Source: Lagopus muta
Taxonomy: Eukaryota; Chordata; Aves; Galliformes; Phasianidae
DNA length: 64,000 bases
Direction of reading: 5' to 3'
NCBI RefSeq assembly: GCF_023343835.1
Contig: NC_064439.1
Span: 27,505,933-27,569,932 of the forward strand
The translations under genes and the position numbers were made by a program. A model generated the notes under the pieces. The model searched no databases, was not told the DNA's origin, and saw only the letters and a list, made by a program, of their open reading frames with translations. Numbering within the stretch: the stretch's first letter is position 1; each line of letters opens with the position of its first letter. Positions 1 through 13,100 of this stretch are shown piece after piece.

Positions 1-2177
1 AAATTGGCAGATGGTCAGAGCAGTTTAATTTGCTGATGAGAGTTAATTAAACCCAGATCTTGAAAACTTAAATAAAAGTCAGTAACTTTGTGCACCCTCA
101 CATTTTGTATGTATAATACTTTATGATATTTTTAGACATAAGAAGTATATTATGGGAGAGTATTATGAGGATGAAAAAAAGCAATCAAATTTTCTTTCAA
201 ACATTTCCTCATACGAAAACGTTTCTGAGGAGGTTATGCTGTTTTTCATGCCGAAATTTTGTTGCTATCATACCTAAGTACTAATCAATATAAGTATCAT
301 TTTCACTTTATGTATGTAGGACACCTGGTTTATGAGCAGCTGCAAAAATAATGAAAAGACACCATTCATGCAGATACCCTTTAAAATTTACAATAGCTTT
401 CAGCAATATTTGAGAACTACAAAACAAAAGCAAAATTAAATAGGACTGAACTTAGGAACTTTGAAAGAATTCATAATAGGCCTTCGGAAGTTCAGAAAGG
501 CATCTTCTCACTGGTAACATGCTATGTTGTCTTCAACAAATCTAAAGTAAAATGATTCATTTACAGAATGAGGTGACAGGCTCATAGCTTATTCAGGCAG
601 CAGATTACAGCAGCTTCATTAGTGAACTATTTACTGAGTCGTATTTAATCACTGAGACTCAGGTTTTTCCTCTCCAGCCCTGTGTCAGAATTGGTTGAAA
701 TTTCTGGTGCAAAGACATATCTAAATATTTAGCAACATACATTCTGGTCTAGTCTGGATGAGCGTAATGGTTAATACTTCAAAACCGGTGAAATCATCTT
801 AGCAGTCACTGAGCAAATTTTTAAGCTGTAATGTCTTGTTGAATCAAATTCCTCACTGAACTTGTCTTGACTTTGATTCTGCTCAATATTTTTACTGACA
901 GAATGGTGATAAAAACTTCTGCATGATCCAATATCTTGGTTAATAAAATGTAAAAATAGGTATATATTTCTCAAACTGGCAGACAATACCATACAAAGAG
1001 AATCCTAAGACTTGTTGCAGCATGTTTTTAAGGCATAAAAAAAAAAAAAAAAAGGAAAAAAATATTGAAAGCATGATTTGAACAATTAGAAAGTAGTTGT
1101 AGCATACATAAGGATACACAGCCATCACTCAGCGCTCCTAGTCATGACTGTACTGATAGATCCACCACAGTAGAGACAATAATGATCAAACAGATGTAAA
1201 TAGCTACTTGTGAAATGTTCTGGAAGTAGAACTATATGCTACAGATTAAGGTAAGCATGGTTACCTTCATGTATTCTAAACTATATAAAGTTTACCTTCT
1301 TCCAATTGCTTAGCTTTAAGAACCACAAATAAAAGTTTTCCTCACCTTTTCTGAATTAATCTCTACCACACACTGGCTACTCTCCACTATTTAAGACAGT
1401 GGAACTATTTCTCAATACAGTTTCTAGCCCTTCCAAAAAGCAGATGCTGGGACGCTTCTCTAAAGGTACATTAAGATCAACAAAGTAGCTCTTTCTTCAG
1501 TGCAGCTAAATTAATTCAGCAAAATCTGCTATCGTGAACTTTAATTGCATATTAACACCTCTGATTTGAGCTGATAGCCATATTCTTCTGAGAACAGTGC
1601 TAGCCATGAATAATTCCTGACCTTTAACTATTGAATTAACGACAAATTTTTAATTAGTGAGCAGTTAAGCCAAAACTGTTCCTAATGAAGTTGCTTATGA
1701 GACTACTGCTTGGCTCATCTACTACAAAATACCCATTCCCTTTGGGAAGGAAATTTCTTTTCCTGAGGCTTTCAAAGTTTAGATCCTGCAGAAGTTACTC
1801 TGAAAATAAATAAAATTGTTTTTAAAGGAAAATATAAAGCCTTGAATATTAAGGAATGCTATTTAAGAAAAAAATGTAGAAAGCACTTTTGGTGTTCCAG
1901 CTGTAGCTAATTTCTAATGCATCTTTGAGGGAAACAGAACTAGAAAAAGTTTTGTTTTGTTATTTAATTGAAAAAAGTCACAATTAATTTTGTATTCAAA
2001 AATAAGTAATATGAAGTGGTGAAATCCCTAAAGGAAGTACGCAGATTTCATCTTGTAGCCTTGGAGGTAGCACTACCAGAGACGCATTTCACAGATAATC
2101 TGAATCACTGAAAGCGTGCGCTTAGCATAATGGAACCAATCCAGAAATCAGTACTAACAAGGTAAGATAAAATCCAG
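1..2177. other. Unique AT-rich sequence, no gene seen
   Basis: This stretch has stop codons throughout all frames and no recognisable transposon. It contains one A17 homopolymer at 1037-1053. The few open frames of 60-70 codons are low-complexity and have no family signature. I see nothing else in it. Confidence 0.6.
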
Positions 2178-2910
2178 TCACAGAATCAAATAATTGCAGG
2201 GATTTGAATGGTCCTCTGCATATCATTTATTCCATCCCTGCATTGCTAAAGCAGGTTTCCTAGAGTAGATTACACAGGAAAATATCCAGGCTGGTTGTGA
2301 GTATTTCCAGAAAAGACTCAACAACCTTGAGCTTGCTTCAGTGCTCTGTAACCCCCATTGTAAAGAAATTTTTCCTCATGTTCATTTGAAAGTCTTTGAG
2401 TTCTTGTTTGTGCCCATTGCCCCTTGTCCTGTTGCTGGGCATCACTGAGAAGAGCCTGGACTTGTCCTCCTGGCAACTGCTTTTGAAATAGTTATCAGTA
2501 TTGATAAGAATACTCTTCAGTATCCTCTTCTCTGGGCTGAAGATTCCCAGGTCTTCAGCCTTTCCTCAGAAGGGAGATGCTCCAGGTCCCTAATCACCTT
2601 TGTGGCTCTCTGCTGACCTCTCCCTAAAAGTTCCATCTTTCCTGAATCACAAAGCCCAGAACTGCACATATCACTCCAGATGTGCCCTCACCAGGGCAGA
2701 GTAGAGGGAAACGATAACATTCTCTGACCTGCTAACTGTGCTCCCTTTAATGCACTCCAGGATATCATTAACCTTGGCCACAAGAATGCACTGTTTACTG
2801 TGGTCAACCTGTTGTCCACCAGGACACTCAAGTTCTTCCCCACAGAGCTCCCTTCCAACAGGTAGTTCCCTAACCTGTACAGATGCATGCAGTTCTTCAT
2901 CCTCAGACAG
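2178..2910 (-). mobile_element. CR1 LINE, 5'-truncated, reverse orientation
   Basis: CR1 is the main non-LTR retrotransposon of birds; it moves by target-primed reverse transcription and usually inserts 5'-truncated copies. The forward strand opens with the reversed CR1 3' tail (CACAGAATCA near 2179). It then runs through the reversed C-terminal part of ORF2, with phrases such as CCCTTGTCCTGTTGCTGGGC. Read on the reverse strand, about 2671-2900 translates into the CR1 ORF2 C-terminal region: VGRELCGEELE, then CILVAKVNDILECIKGS and LYSALVRAHLE, a stretch following the RT domain. Frameshifts and substitutions make it inactive. The break near 2910 is the 5' truncation point. Orientation and family are clear; the subfamily is not. 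Confidence 0.9.
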
Positions 2911-5900
2911 TGATTGGAGGGTTGCCACCTTAAGCACAGTGAAAAAAAATGCTGCTATTTTTAGTTTTATGTTTAAAATTTCCCCAGAGGTCATAAGAAT
3001 ATAATGAGGTCTTCAAGATTTTATTTATCTAAGAATCATCATTTTAGAAAACCTGTTGTGCTAATTGTGCTCTTGGCCCAGATCCAGTAACTACAAAAAT
3101 GAGGCATTTGATACTGGTGAATTTATACTATGTTTTCTTGCGCTGAATTTCTCAGGCAAGAAAGGGAAAAGGGAATGAAAAACATCAACTCAATGTTTCC
3201 ACTGTGGGAAATGAATCACCTAAAGGCTGAAACAAATTTGAATCTTTGATTATTTTTTGTGGTATACTACATTACAAAGCTGAGGAATTTTACAGAAATA
3301 AGTATGATCTCAAAGTTTTCAAAAATATCCATATATATTCTGTACGTTCTGTATATTCTGGTGAACATACATTACATTAAATTATTGTAATGGTGTTAAT
3401 AAAAGAAGAGATTCCATAGAAATTTATAAAGCAGAAGCACAGACATGGATGAAAAAGCTAGCAAGACAATGTCATATTATTCCATAAATCACCCCAAAAT
3501 CACAGCAATTACTGTTTCTCTGACAGCTTATAACACCTGAAATATACTGAAGGTTTTTCTCAACCAATGAATTCCAATATTAAAATGCACTCAAATACCC
3601 GAATATCTAAAGGCGTATGTTGTAGATAATGACCATTCTCAAATAAATTCATCTGGATATGACAAAATTACCCACATAGCCAAGGCTTAAAAGACAGACA
3701 ATGAACGTAAATGGTTTTTATGTTTAGTATACAAAAATCTGCAACAAATAAAGACTGATTTCATCTGCTTCAGTTGTGACCTACATAAATGAGTCACAAA
3801 TCAAAATTAGGATAGTCAGTTCAATGGTATCTCAGTCTAGAGAAAGACACTTGAAGATTACTTAGTTACTACGACTGTAGGTTCAAAACACCTACATTAA
3901 TTTGTGGACTTGTTAATGACTCATCCACAGTTCCACAAAAAATAAACACAAGGCTTATTCATTTTACAGCTCAGACTGAATCCTATCACCATATCACTTT
4001 GTTTTTTCATTAGCAAGTGAACCACAAACCACACAGATATTGAAAATCGTACTATGGAAATTACTGCTTTCACTTAAAAATAAGTTTTTCATCTACTGCA
4101 AATAAAAATAGTAGCTGCATTATTCAAGACAGTTATAGCAATTCTTCAAACTGTAATATAGCAAATCTCATTCTGAGTCATTTTATTCATTACCTCTATC
4201 ATCTCAGAGCTTATTAAAATGACGTAGGAAAAAAAAAAAAAATAGGCCTAGTTTACACTCCCTTCCTTTTCATTTTTCCTCCACTTCAGAACAATTTACA
4301 AATATCTAGGTGGATAGGATTCTGTCAGCTATTTCCCTTCATACTTGTTCTCCACTCTCATCACACACTTTGTTTTCATCAGTCTCTCTGCCCTTCTCTG
4401 GCTGTGTTAACTTGATTTTTCTGGCTTCAATATCCTACCACAGACGTGCCCCAGGTACTTATTACATTTGTTCACATGTATTTCTTAAACATCAGCATAT
4501 TGGGTTGAAGCCTGGACAATACATAAGAGATTTACCAAGCATCTTCTCTGCTTCCTATTTAAAATAATTGATGTCCTGTTTCTGGTCATAAAGATTTTAA
4601 GAAATTCCTCTTCGATTAAAAAAGGATGTGAAAACATTCCTTAAGTGTAGTTTTTCAGACTTCAAAGTGTTAAAAGAAATTGAGGCAAAGTGTTCCTGCC
4701 ATCTCACTGCCTTCAACAAGTTTAGTCTAACAGCTTCTATGTATACCCTCAGCAAGGCTTCAAATTTCTTAATCTGGCTCAAGAGTTAAAAGCTGCTGTA
4801 CAGCAATACACAAAGCTGGGGAGTGCCACGTCCATGCTGAGTACTTTTACTTCCCTTCCTGTCTGCAGCCCTCTCCCCCACCCAGTGTTGTCATTAGTAG
4901 TGAAACACCTTTATTTTTCACAAGTCAATTCTTAATACTATTGATAAAATAGTGAGGGATTTGGCAGGACTGAAAATGTCCTGAAAACAGAACTTAACTC
5001 TGGATGTGAGGAATATGACACTAATCCCATGCAGAATCTGTTTATGTCCTAGAAGTTCCAGACAATTTGTCAATAGAGGAATAACAACTGTAACTGCCTG
5101 AAGGCAGAAGAATGGAGCTGAGAATCTTTTATTAACGCTGCTCCCTGTATTCATTACGTCCCCTTTGCTCAGTCAATGTCATGTTGGTAACAACGAACTG
5201 CTGCCTGACTGGTATAATGCACAGATTTTATTATCATAACATGCTAATATAAATACTTTTTAGACTGTCTTCCTAAGAGAGATTTGTATTATAATGTATG
5301 AATACATATTTATTTTTTCTTTCCTCCCAGCTGAATTTGCAGCTGATTTACCCCAATTTCTCAAGGAAATACAAACTCTAATAGTTTTATATCCTTAAAA
5401 ATTTTGTGAAAAAAATGTGATTGAGTGGAGGAGGAGAAACTCAGTGATGCATCCCACTGAGCTAAATTCTTATTAGAAAATAGAAAAGATATGAAAACTC
5501 CAGTCATGGCACAGGTGGTGACGGGTGACTAGGACATCCTTTGAATGATAACTTTGACTATATTAAGCACGAGAGAATTCAGACAGACAATTCATTACAC
5601 TGCCAACAGAAGTCCTGTTGCTTTCTCTGTGCTGTGTCACTTAACACAGAAAAATGCTTCTGTCACAGTGATGGGTGCTTCAGCCAGTCCTGGGCTTCCT
5701 GACAAATATTGTCTATACAATGCTAATACTTCATGTATTAGCTAATACTTCAGCTCTTTGAAATCAAATTTCTGGTTAAGAACAACTCCAGAGGAAAGAG
5801 AAAGCTGAATAAAAGAGCTTAGTGAATGAAAATATGAAGATAAAGAGGGAAAAAGAAGATTAAAATAAAGAAAAACAGTAACTAGTAAACTGCCATTAAG

Positions 5901-6085
5901 AACTGTGATTTTCTTCAGTGAAGAAAACTCGAGGTGTAGAAAAAAAATTTAGCGTTTTGAGGCTACTCAACTATATATATAATTATATAAAATTAAGCAA
6001 AACTGTTTTTTTTTTTTTTTAATGAAGTAGAAATACTCCTTTTAAACATAAAATCTCAGTGTTATTTAATGTGGAGGTACTATTT
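2911..6085. other. Unique AT-rich sequence, no gene seen
   Basis: No transposon or exon is recognised. Simple tracts are A14 at 4229-4242, a TA-rich patch around 5970-5995 and T15 at 6006-6020. An 85-codon forward frame at 4310-4567 and a 61-codon reverse frame at 4597-4782 have no family signature and are probably chance. Confidence 0.5.
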
Positions 6086-6172
6086 TTACTTGTAATTGTA
6101 ACTAAAGTTTTAAATTTACTTGTAATTGTAATTAAATTGTAAAAATTGTAATTTACTTGTAATTATAATTAA
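6086..6172. repeat. Three-copy AT-rich tandem repeat
   Basis: The motif TTACTTGTAATTGTAA recurs at about 6086, 6116 and 6153 (third copy with one change), giving spacings of 30 and 37 bases. The array ends in a run of A at 6171-6179, immediately before a CR1 tail. It is a small local expansion with no coding content. Confidence 0.75.
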
Positions 6173-6185
6173 AAAAAAAGTATGC

Positions 6186-6237
6186 AAACTGGACTGGATG
6201 ATCTTAGAGGTCTTTTCCAACCTTGGTGATTCTATAA
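6186..6237 (+). mobile_element. CR1 LINE, 3'-terminal stub only
   Basis: About 50 bases match the forward CR1 3' end: GGACTGGATGATCTTAGAGG, then a TTCCAACCTT block and the terminal GATTCTATAA octamer-like tail. All coding sequence is missing, so this is an extremely 5'-truncated insertion or what remains after deletion. It follows directly on the AT tandem repeat at 6086-6172. Confidence 0.8.
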
Positions 6238-7868
6238 TAAATGATTTCTTAACAAAGTTCAGAGATTTAGTTAGGCCTCACTATTTAATAAACAATGTAG
6301 CATTCTATTTTTGTTACAGCTTTGAAGATCTGAATGTACTTCATATGACTTTAGTAGTAAAAAAAATGTGTTTGGACAGATAAACAAAGTCTTCACTTCC
6401 AAGTACAATATGGATTAAATTTTAATCTGATTAGATTTACCATATAATTCATGCAAATACATACTAGAAATTTTATCCTGACATTTTATTAAGGATCATG
6501 ACTTGTTTTCCTCATATCTTTAAGACTGGCCTCTAATTTATTTGACTAAGTATGATTCATTTTATTTTTTCAGCACTTCAAAATGTGTGAAACATTTGCC
6601 TATGCAGATGTCTGAACATATTGCTGTACAAATGCAGTACAACATAACAATATGGTACTGTTTTTTTCAGAGAAACATTTAAATAATGACATTTTTCTGG
6701 ATATGTTATCATGTAACTGGTATAAATTACCTATACTCAGAGCAGTGCTAAATACTACTAAAGAAATCTGTGACTGTATTGTGAGTCTATCATCACGTAA
6801 TTAGTATGCCTTACACTGTGTGTGTATATATATACATATATATAAATGTACGTGTATTTATGCTGGTTCATGTAACATAAAAGGAAGAAAAACAATGTGA
6901 AACTGCAAAAGGTAAAGCAGGAAGCTGGTAACAGTTAAATGAAGAATAACAATGAAGGAAAAGGAAAGAAGAAAAGAGACTGGAGAACAAAAAAAGCATA
7001 GAAAGTGAAATATAACTTCACCTAATATTTTTTACAAGGTTATATGTATATACACAAATATACTAGTAATTATCCTTACAATATTCATCTGCAGTGGATA
7101 TTTGCTTCAGGAGATAAAATTGATTGGAAATGCTATGCATCTGAAAGAACATATAAAGGTATTAACACTCCTACCTGGTATTTCCAGGGACAATTTGAAG
7201 CAATAGATGAAGTGGACCATGTTGTTTCACTTGGCAAACCACTAAGAAAGCATCCCAGACTGAGTCTAGAGACAGCAGTAAGAGACTAAAATTATTCCAA
7301 ATCAAAGCTACCTGGCATTCTGTCTGCCTTCAAGTACTGTTATTATTTCCTGTCACATCAAACCCACGACAGGTCTCCAGTTACTTCAGATGCCACACAC
7401 AGCTTTATCTCTTCTTCCTACCATCAAGAGGATTTTCAGAAGAGATGTCATCATATATCATACCAATCTTCTTATTTGCTATTGGAATTTAAGCTTGATA
7501 AAACAAATCCAAGTCTACATAGCTATGCAAAATCTTAATCCAAAATCAAGGAAGCTAAGCTGCTTGGTTTAAAAAAGAAAACAAACAACTCTTCCATTGT
7601 GATTATTTTATGTCCACTTTTTAATTTCTTCACCTTGATTTGTAAAATGACAAATCTGTGATCTACAATACTATTAATGATGTTAAATTGTGAAAATTTG
7701 GTGATTAAATCTTAGAAAACAGAATAACCTTACCACCAATAATTCTTGGTTTAATTGACTTCTTAAATATCTTAATACGGTAACAAGTCTTCTTACAAGT
7801 AATCTTCTACATGGATTATCACCTGAATCACTCCAGCATTTCTCTTCAGTAAATAGCCATATGAGATG

Positions 7869-7871
<3 letters not shown>
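6238..7871. other. Unique AT-rich sequence with TG/TA microsatellite
   Basis: A (TG)n(TA)n microsatellite lies at 6817-6845. A short candidate exon at 7188-7277 is listed separately. Nothing else is recognised. Confidence 0.5.
7188..7277 (+). other. Candidate 30-codon exon (weak)
   Basis: A 90-base block is open in one frame and flanked by good splice-site matches: the acceptor tract CTCCTACCTGGTATTTCCAG ends at 7187 and the donor GTAAGA begins at 7278. The length is exactly 30 codons (phase 0 at both ends). The product would begin GQFEAIDEVDHVVSLGKPLR, with no domain I recognise. The frame is also open upstream to an ATG at 7044 and ends downstream in a stop near 7289. No neighbouring exon in a compatible frame was found, and a 64-kb AT-rich window will produce such coincidences. 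It could be a rare alternative exon, a lncRNA exon or noise. Confidence 0.2.

Positions 7872-7903
<32 letters not shown>
7872..7903. repeat. T32 homopolymer
   Basis: An uninterrupted run of 32 T follows GCAA and is followed by GTAAAAG. No LINE or SINE body lies next to it, so it does not look like a retrotransposon tail. The exact length is liable to sequencing error. Confidence 0.9.
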
Positions 7904-7904
<1 letters not shown>

Positions 7905-10001
7905 TAAAAGCTGTCCTTAATAACAAAAACAAGTACATTAAAGGAAAAGATTCAATTAGAGTTTTTCACTCCTTAAATACGATGTTATCTGTGAGTACAG
8001 AAGACTTGAGAGCAAAGACAACTTCCACGGCAAGCTGTGTTACCAAAGGAAAAGTTTAATAATAGAGACTGGAAAACATGACCTAGCTGTTTCATTTTAA
8101 TTTGATACAAGTCTCAATGATATTTTGTCATTCAGCTTTTACAGAAAAAGAGACAGACTACAGCAGAATTCGGTTCCTTTCCGTATTCTCTGATGGCAGA
8201 TATTATGAAAGGCTGAGTATACCTATTTGTATCACAGCTCCCAGTTTGACAGTTAAGAATAAATGATGCCTGCCTGTGCTATCTAAATGGTATAAAAAGA
8301 GATTGCATCTAGTTTTAGTTCAAATAACCAGAAAAAAGTAGTTGATGGTTGCAGTAAGAGTCATTTCTTGTCCTTGTGGCTTAGGCAAGAGTAGCAATAT
8401 AGTTTAGCATATGTTGTTTAACAGTGAATTACTATCTGATATGCTTTGGTAACAGTGTAAATTTTAGAGTGAATTGCTCGTCTTCTACAGCAGTCTTTAG
8501 TCCTGCAGGGCTCCCAGCAGAGTAGGCATCCATCCAAGAATTTTCCCATTAATAGGAACTCATTCAGCATTACTTGGAGAAGACACTTTTTGGCAGCATT
8601 AAAATCAGACCAATGTTGTCACCCGACAGTGATGCATTTCAGAATTGAAGAAAGATATCTTCACTCTGCACCCCATCAGTATTACTAAAAGACTGAATGT
8701 TGTAACTATGAAAACAAAGGTGTGATAACATAAGCAACATAGAAGTCTTAGCACCACAATCCTACAGAAAAGCATAATTACTAATCTGAAGCGAACAGTT
8801 TTTGTTCAGTGTGTGTTTTGTTCTCCCTGTTCTTTCACTCCCCAACAGCTGAGCTCCTCATTGTAGCTCACAACCAATCTTTGCTTTTCTTTTTAAAGCG
8901 ACACACAGGCAGTAACAGTAATTAATATATAGGCATAAACAATGCTACTGCCATTATAGGCTGTAAGAATTCAGTGTATGCTAGTTCCTTGCTGATGCTA
9001 TTGCCCAGTTATTTACACAGGAAGTGAGAGTGAAGTGAAAGACACAAAAGTTAAGCACATCACTTGTAGTGATTCACAAATGTCTGTCAGAGAGCACTGC
9101 AACTGGCATCTCCACTTGGAAAAGGTTGCATATAAAATACATCCTCCCTACTTCTTCTGCAAATGTAGCAGTACCTAAGATTGTACCAACAGTAAACTCA
9201 CTGGAACAGTGTAGGCATTAATTTCTAACACCAAAATAAGCACGAGAGTAGGTACTGTATTAAGTGATTATTTCACTGAAGATACAGCTATAAAAGAAGT
9301 GTGAAACCTAATTATCAAGTGTAATTCACATACTGCTTGAACAAAATAAGCATTAGTGAAATGCTTGTCCTGCAATTAATCTTGGTGTTAATTTCCCGAC
9401 TGAGTTGATATGAAATAATTGTATATGCAAACAATTAGAAGGACAAAAATAAAGTGAAATGTAATTAGAAATGATGTTATTTAGCATCCAAATATGTTTT
9501 AAAATGTTCTTATCAATTTTATAACAGACTATTTTCCTGTTACAGTCAAATCTTCTCACCAATAAAAATAATAATAATATTCCTATTGTCAAGTTAGGAA
9601 GGGAAAATTCATAAATTTCCCTCAGACATCATCACTAGCTGAGGCCAATAGAGAACCAGCATTATTTAGTTCAATTTTCATCCAGATGACTCAAATATAA
9701 TTCACTTACACCTCTGAGACACTCTGAGATGTAAAATATATTTGGTGTTAAATATTTGATAACTGTGGCTTGCTCTTCTTTCTCCTTACCCAGAATTTTT
9801 AAGAGAACAAATCCTGTCTTGTATGATTAAAATTCTATCAGAGTTGCTGTCCATATTTTATATACTTGGGGCTAAAGGTTAAGAACTTTAAGAAGAAATA
9901 GCCTTAAATTCTAAGCTGTACTTGCAGATTTTAAATGCAAATTCTTTCCATCACAGATTTACTTAGTATCCAGCTTTTGAAATACACTGAGTGAAAGCAA
10001 T
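7904..10001. other. Unique AT-rich sequence, no gene seen
   Basis: No transposon, RNA gene or exon is recognised. The longest frame (9353-9592, reverse, 79 codons) has no family signature. Confidence 0.5.
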
Positions 10002-10155
10002 CTTTTTTTTTTTTTTCTTCTTTTTTTTTTCTCCCCCCATTTGATCTGAGTTTCTGCACTCCAGGAATACAAAAGGCTGGGCTGTGTTACTTCCCCCTCC
10101 CCCTCCCCCTCCCCCCCCCCCCCCCCCCCCCCCCCCCGCCCCCCTTCTTCCCTTT
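10002..10155. repeat. Polypyrimidine tract with C27 run
   Basis: Two T runs (10003-10016 and 10021-10030) precede a unique spacer. Then comes a C-rich tract: three C5 blocks separated by single T (10093-10109), an uninterrupted C27 (10111-10137), one G, and C6 (10139-10144). The reverse strand therefore has many consecutive G5-or-longer runs. That composition supports G-quadruplex formation on the reverse strand and i-motif formation on the forward strand, and it is prone to length error in assembly. Confidence 0.9.
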
Positions 10156-13100
10156 TCTTCTGTATCTCTCTGATTGATCAAAGTCCCTGGAATTTATTTA
10201 TTTTTTTTCTGAGATTTGGGCATGTTTGCTTTCAGTGCAGTTTTTGCATTTTATTTCAAAGGGAAAAGGAGAATTAAAAAAAAATGAAAAAAAACCAACC
10301 CCACAAACAACAAACATTCCCTCAATATACTGTTGTCCAAATATCACCAATCACAAGAGCCCTTGTTCAGTAGTTAAGCAAGGAGGACTGAATTGAAGAA
10401 GAGATGCTTGCTTTCTCACTGAGCCAAATAGATCCACATGCCTTGCTGTAGTATAACCTAGCTTCAGCAGGAACAAAGGAATAACTTTGCCTATTCTTAT
10501 TTTGCATCTTTGATAGCTCTCAGGACATAGGACCTCTAGGTTCAAGCCCATGCATTTAAACAAATCTAGAAATGAAGACTTGCCTTCATGAATGCCACAA
10601 GCCACAGATAGGGCAAAAGAGTATCAAATATTTCCTCCTCTGACACACTCTCAGAAGAGTGTGTATTAGCTCAGTATTAAGACTAAAGGAAGAGATTTGG
10701 AAAAGGGAATCCCCTAGAAATACTTGTAACTGCCGTGGTCTACCACATGCCTTCAAGCTGCTTCTCACTTGGACACAGAAAGTCATTTTCCAGGGGAATT
10801 CTAGCTCTTTCACTCTCCCTCTCCCATGAAAGAAATAAATGGTAACTTATTTCTGTGCTCTGAAAGCCTCTCTCCAGTCACTTGTGATGAATCTATTCTC
10901 TTAATCCAGGTTCACAGTGTTCAAAGGCAATTCAATCATCTTAATTTCTGATCAGCTGTAAGAATAACCGCTGTCAAATTGGCAACATCTTCCTTGTCCG
11001 AATGATCACGAAAGCCTCTAAGGTGAACTAAACATATCAAGCTTGGGATGAAAGACAATCTGTGTCTATCAGTTTCTAAATTACATTTATCTGCTCAGTT
11101 TTTCTATTCTCTGAAGTTTGTTCCCTGAACTGTCTTACTGTTAAATTAGATTAATAACCATGCAGTGTGTGAATGGCAGTCTTGAGTCCCAAAGTTAATG
11201 GCGCTTATTTCAGGCCTCATGTTATTCTGTATTTTACTTTGCTCCACATTCTTAAGAGACGCTTATCTAGAACCCTTGCTTGAAGAAATCAAGTCCTGTG
11301 AATTTAATACTCTATCCACAAAACCCACCTCTAATTCCATGTTCAGCAAAACTACCCGTAACATAATCCTGAAGTAAAACAAATGAGATCTTTCAATATG
11401 CTTGCTCACATTTGCTAGAAATGTACAAAGTGTCAATCAGTCATGGTATTTTACAATTTCAATTATTAGTCGTCAGCTGAGATTAAAAAAAATTAATAGT
11501 CAAAACAATTAACGAAGATACTGTAAGAAAAATGTGGAAAATTTGCTAAAGATGGTTTTCTCTCATTTCATGCCTTTTAATTTGAAGCTTCAGTGCCAAA
11601 ACAATTTAGAGGCAGTGAGCCACATGCTTTTTTCTCTTTAGCATTAGGCTTATGCTGAATATTCATACTTCTCAACTGCCTGAGATTAATCCACATTATG
11701 TCATTACACATCACTTATACCTCTGAAAATAATGAAAACAAAATATCTAGCATTTCTTAGGTCTTTTTAAGACCTTTTTAATTTCCTTTTAAACAGAGAA
11801 ACAGTACCTGTGACAGACATTTTTTCTTCTTTAAACTTAAAGATGTAATAAAAAGTAAAACTAGCAGTATTTACATTTTCATATTGCCCTGAATATGGCC
11901 CCACATGGAACTGTAATACAATTGGATGTATAAGAATAAAAAGAATAATAACTAATAAAGCAATAATACAAAAACAGGATTCAGACCCAGCAAAAATGCT
12001 AGAAAAAAAGTGACAATTGAGTTTAAAATAAACAATTCACTGCCATATGAGTAGTAGGCCAAAGGATTGCTGCACAATCCTTTTTATCCTAATTTTATCT
12101 TCAACTCTATATACAAACTTCAAACAGTATATCTGCTACAAGGTATAAGGTATTTATTTCTTTGGAAATTACTAGAAGTCTATAAAATAGATCATGCCTT
12201 TTATTAATCACAAAAGCATGCAAATACTACGACTGATAAAAAAAAGGAAAAAATAAATAATAACAGAAAAAAAAATTAGTCAAGGTTTTTAATACATAGA
12301 TTCCTATATTTCATTTCTGAAAACAAACAAACAAACAAAAAAACAACCAAATAATGAGTAACTCAATTTTGATTCCAATTTTTTGTGAGAAGGTTCTCAT
12401 CACTGAAAAAACAAACAAACAAACATCACCTAATCAAAGCAATAAGCGACAAGCGTACAGGTCCAAAATCCCTGAAGCATAAATAAAGTCTTCAGAGTGA
12501 GCTTCCCCTCGAGGAAACAGAATTAGATAATTCTTTAGGAGATAACACTACTGAAAACAATTATAATTGAATAAAAGTGAAGATGGACTGACTACAGCAG
12601 GCAGCAACAATTTGTTTTGTTTGGTTGTTTAGAGCACATTGAGAACATTTGGAAATTGAGTTAAAAAATGAAAACCATTGGTAGAACAGTCTTATAAGCA
12701 CTTTAAAAGGAAAATGAGCTTTATTATGAATAACGCGAGTCATCTCAAAAGAAAAACAAACAAACAAACCAAAAAAGCAGCAACAACAAAAACCCCACAG
12801 TTCCATTCTCCCACGACTAAAGACTAAAAGCAGAATCATTATTTCCTTGTGAGTAAAGAAACATCAGTTGCTCCAACAACTTTAGCTTAATATATTAAAG
12901 CTGCACTATTTTGTTTACAGCACAAGTAAGATGAAGATGGTAAGTGAACTTAAGTCATCAAAGACAAAAGAGGGCAAGTATTAATCTATGTGCTCTTTTG
13001 CTTGATCTTGACATTTTAATCTACTCAAATTTCATACTTTCATTTTTTAATATGGAATTTCTTTACTAAGGACTTGCTGGTCTTTAGCAAAGCCAAGAGG

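Noticed and set aside
12320..12770. Regularly spaced AAAC clusters considered as a CRISPR-like array
   Set aside because: The repeats are simple sequence without conserved repeat-spacer structure, in a vertebrate genome.
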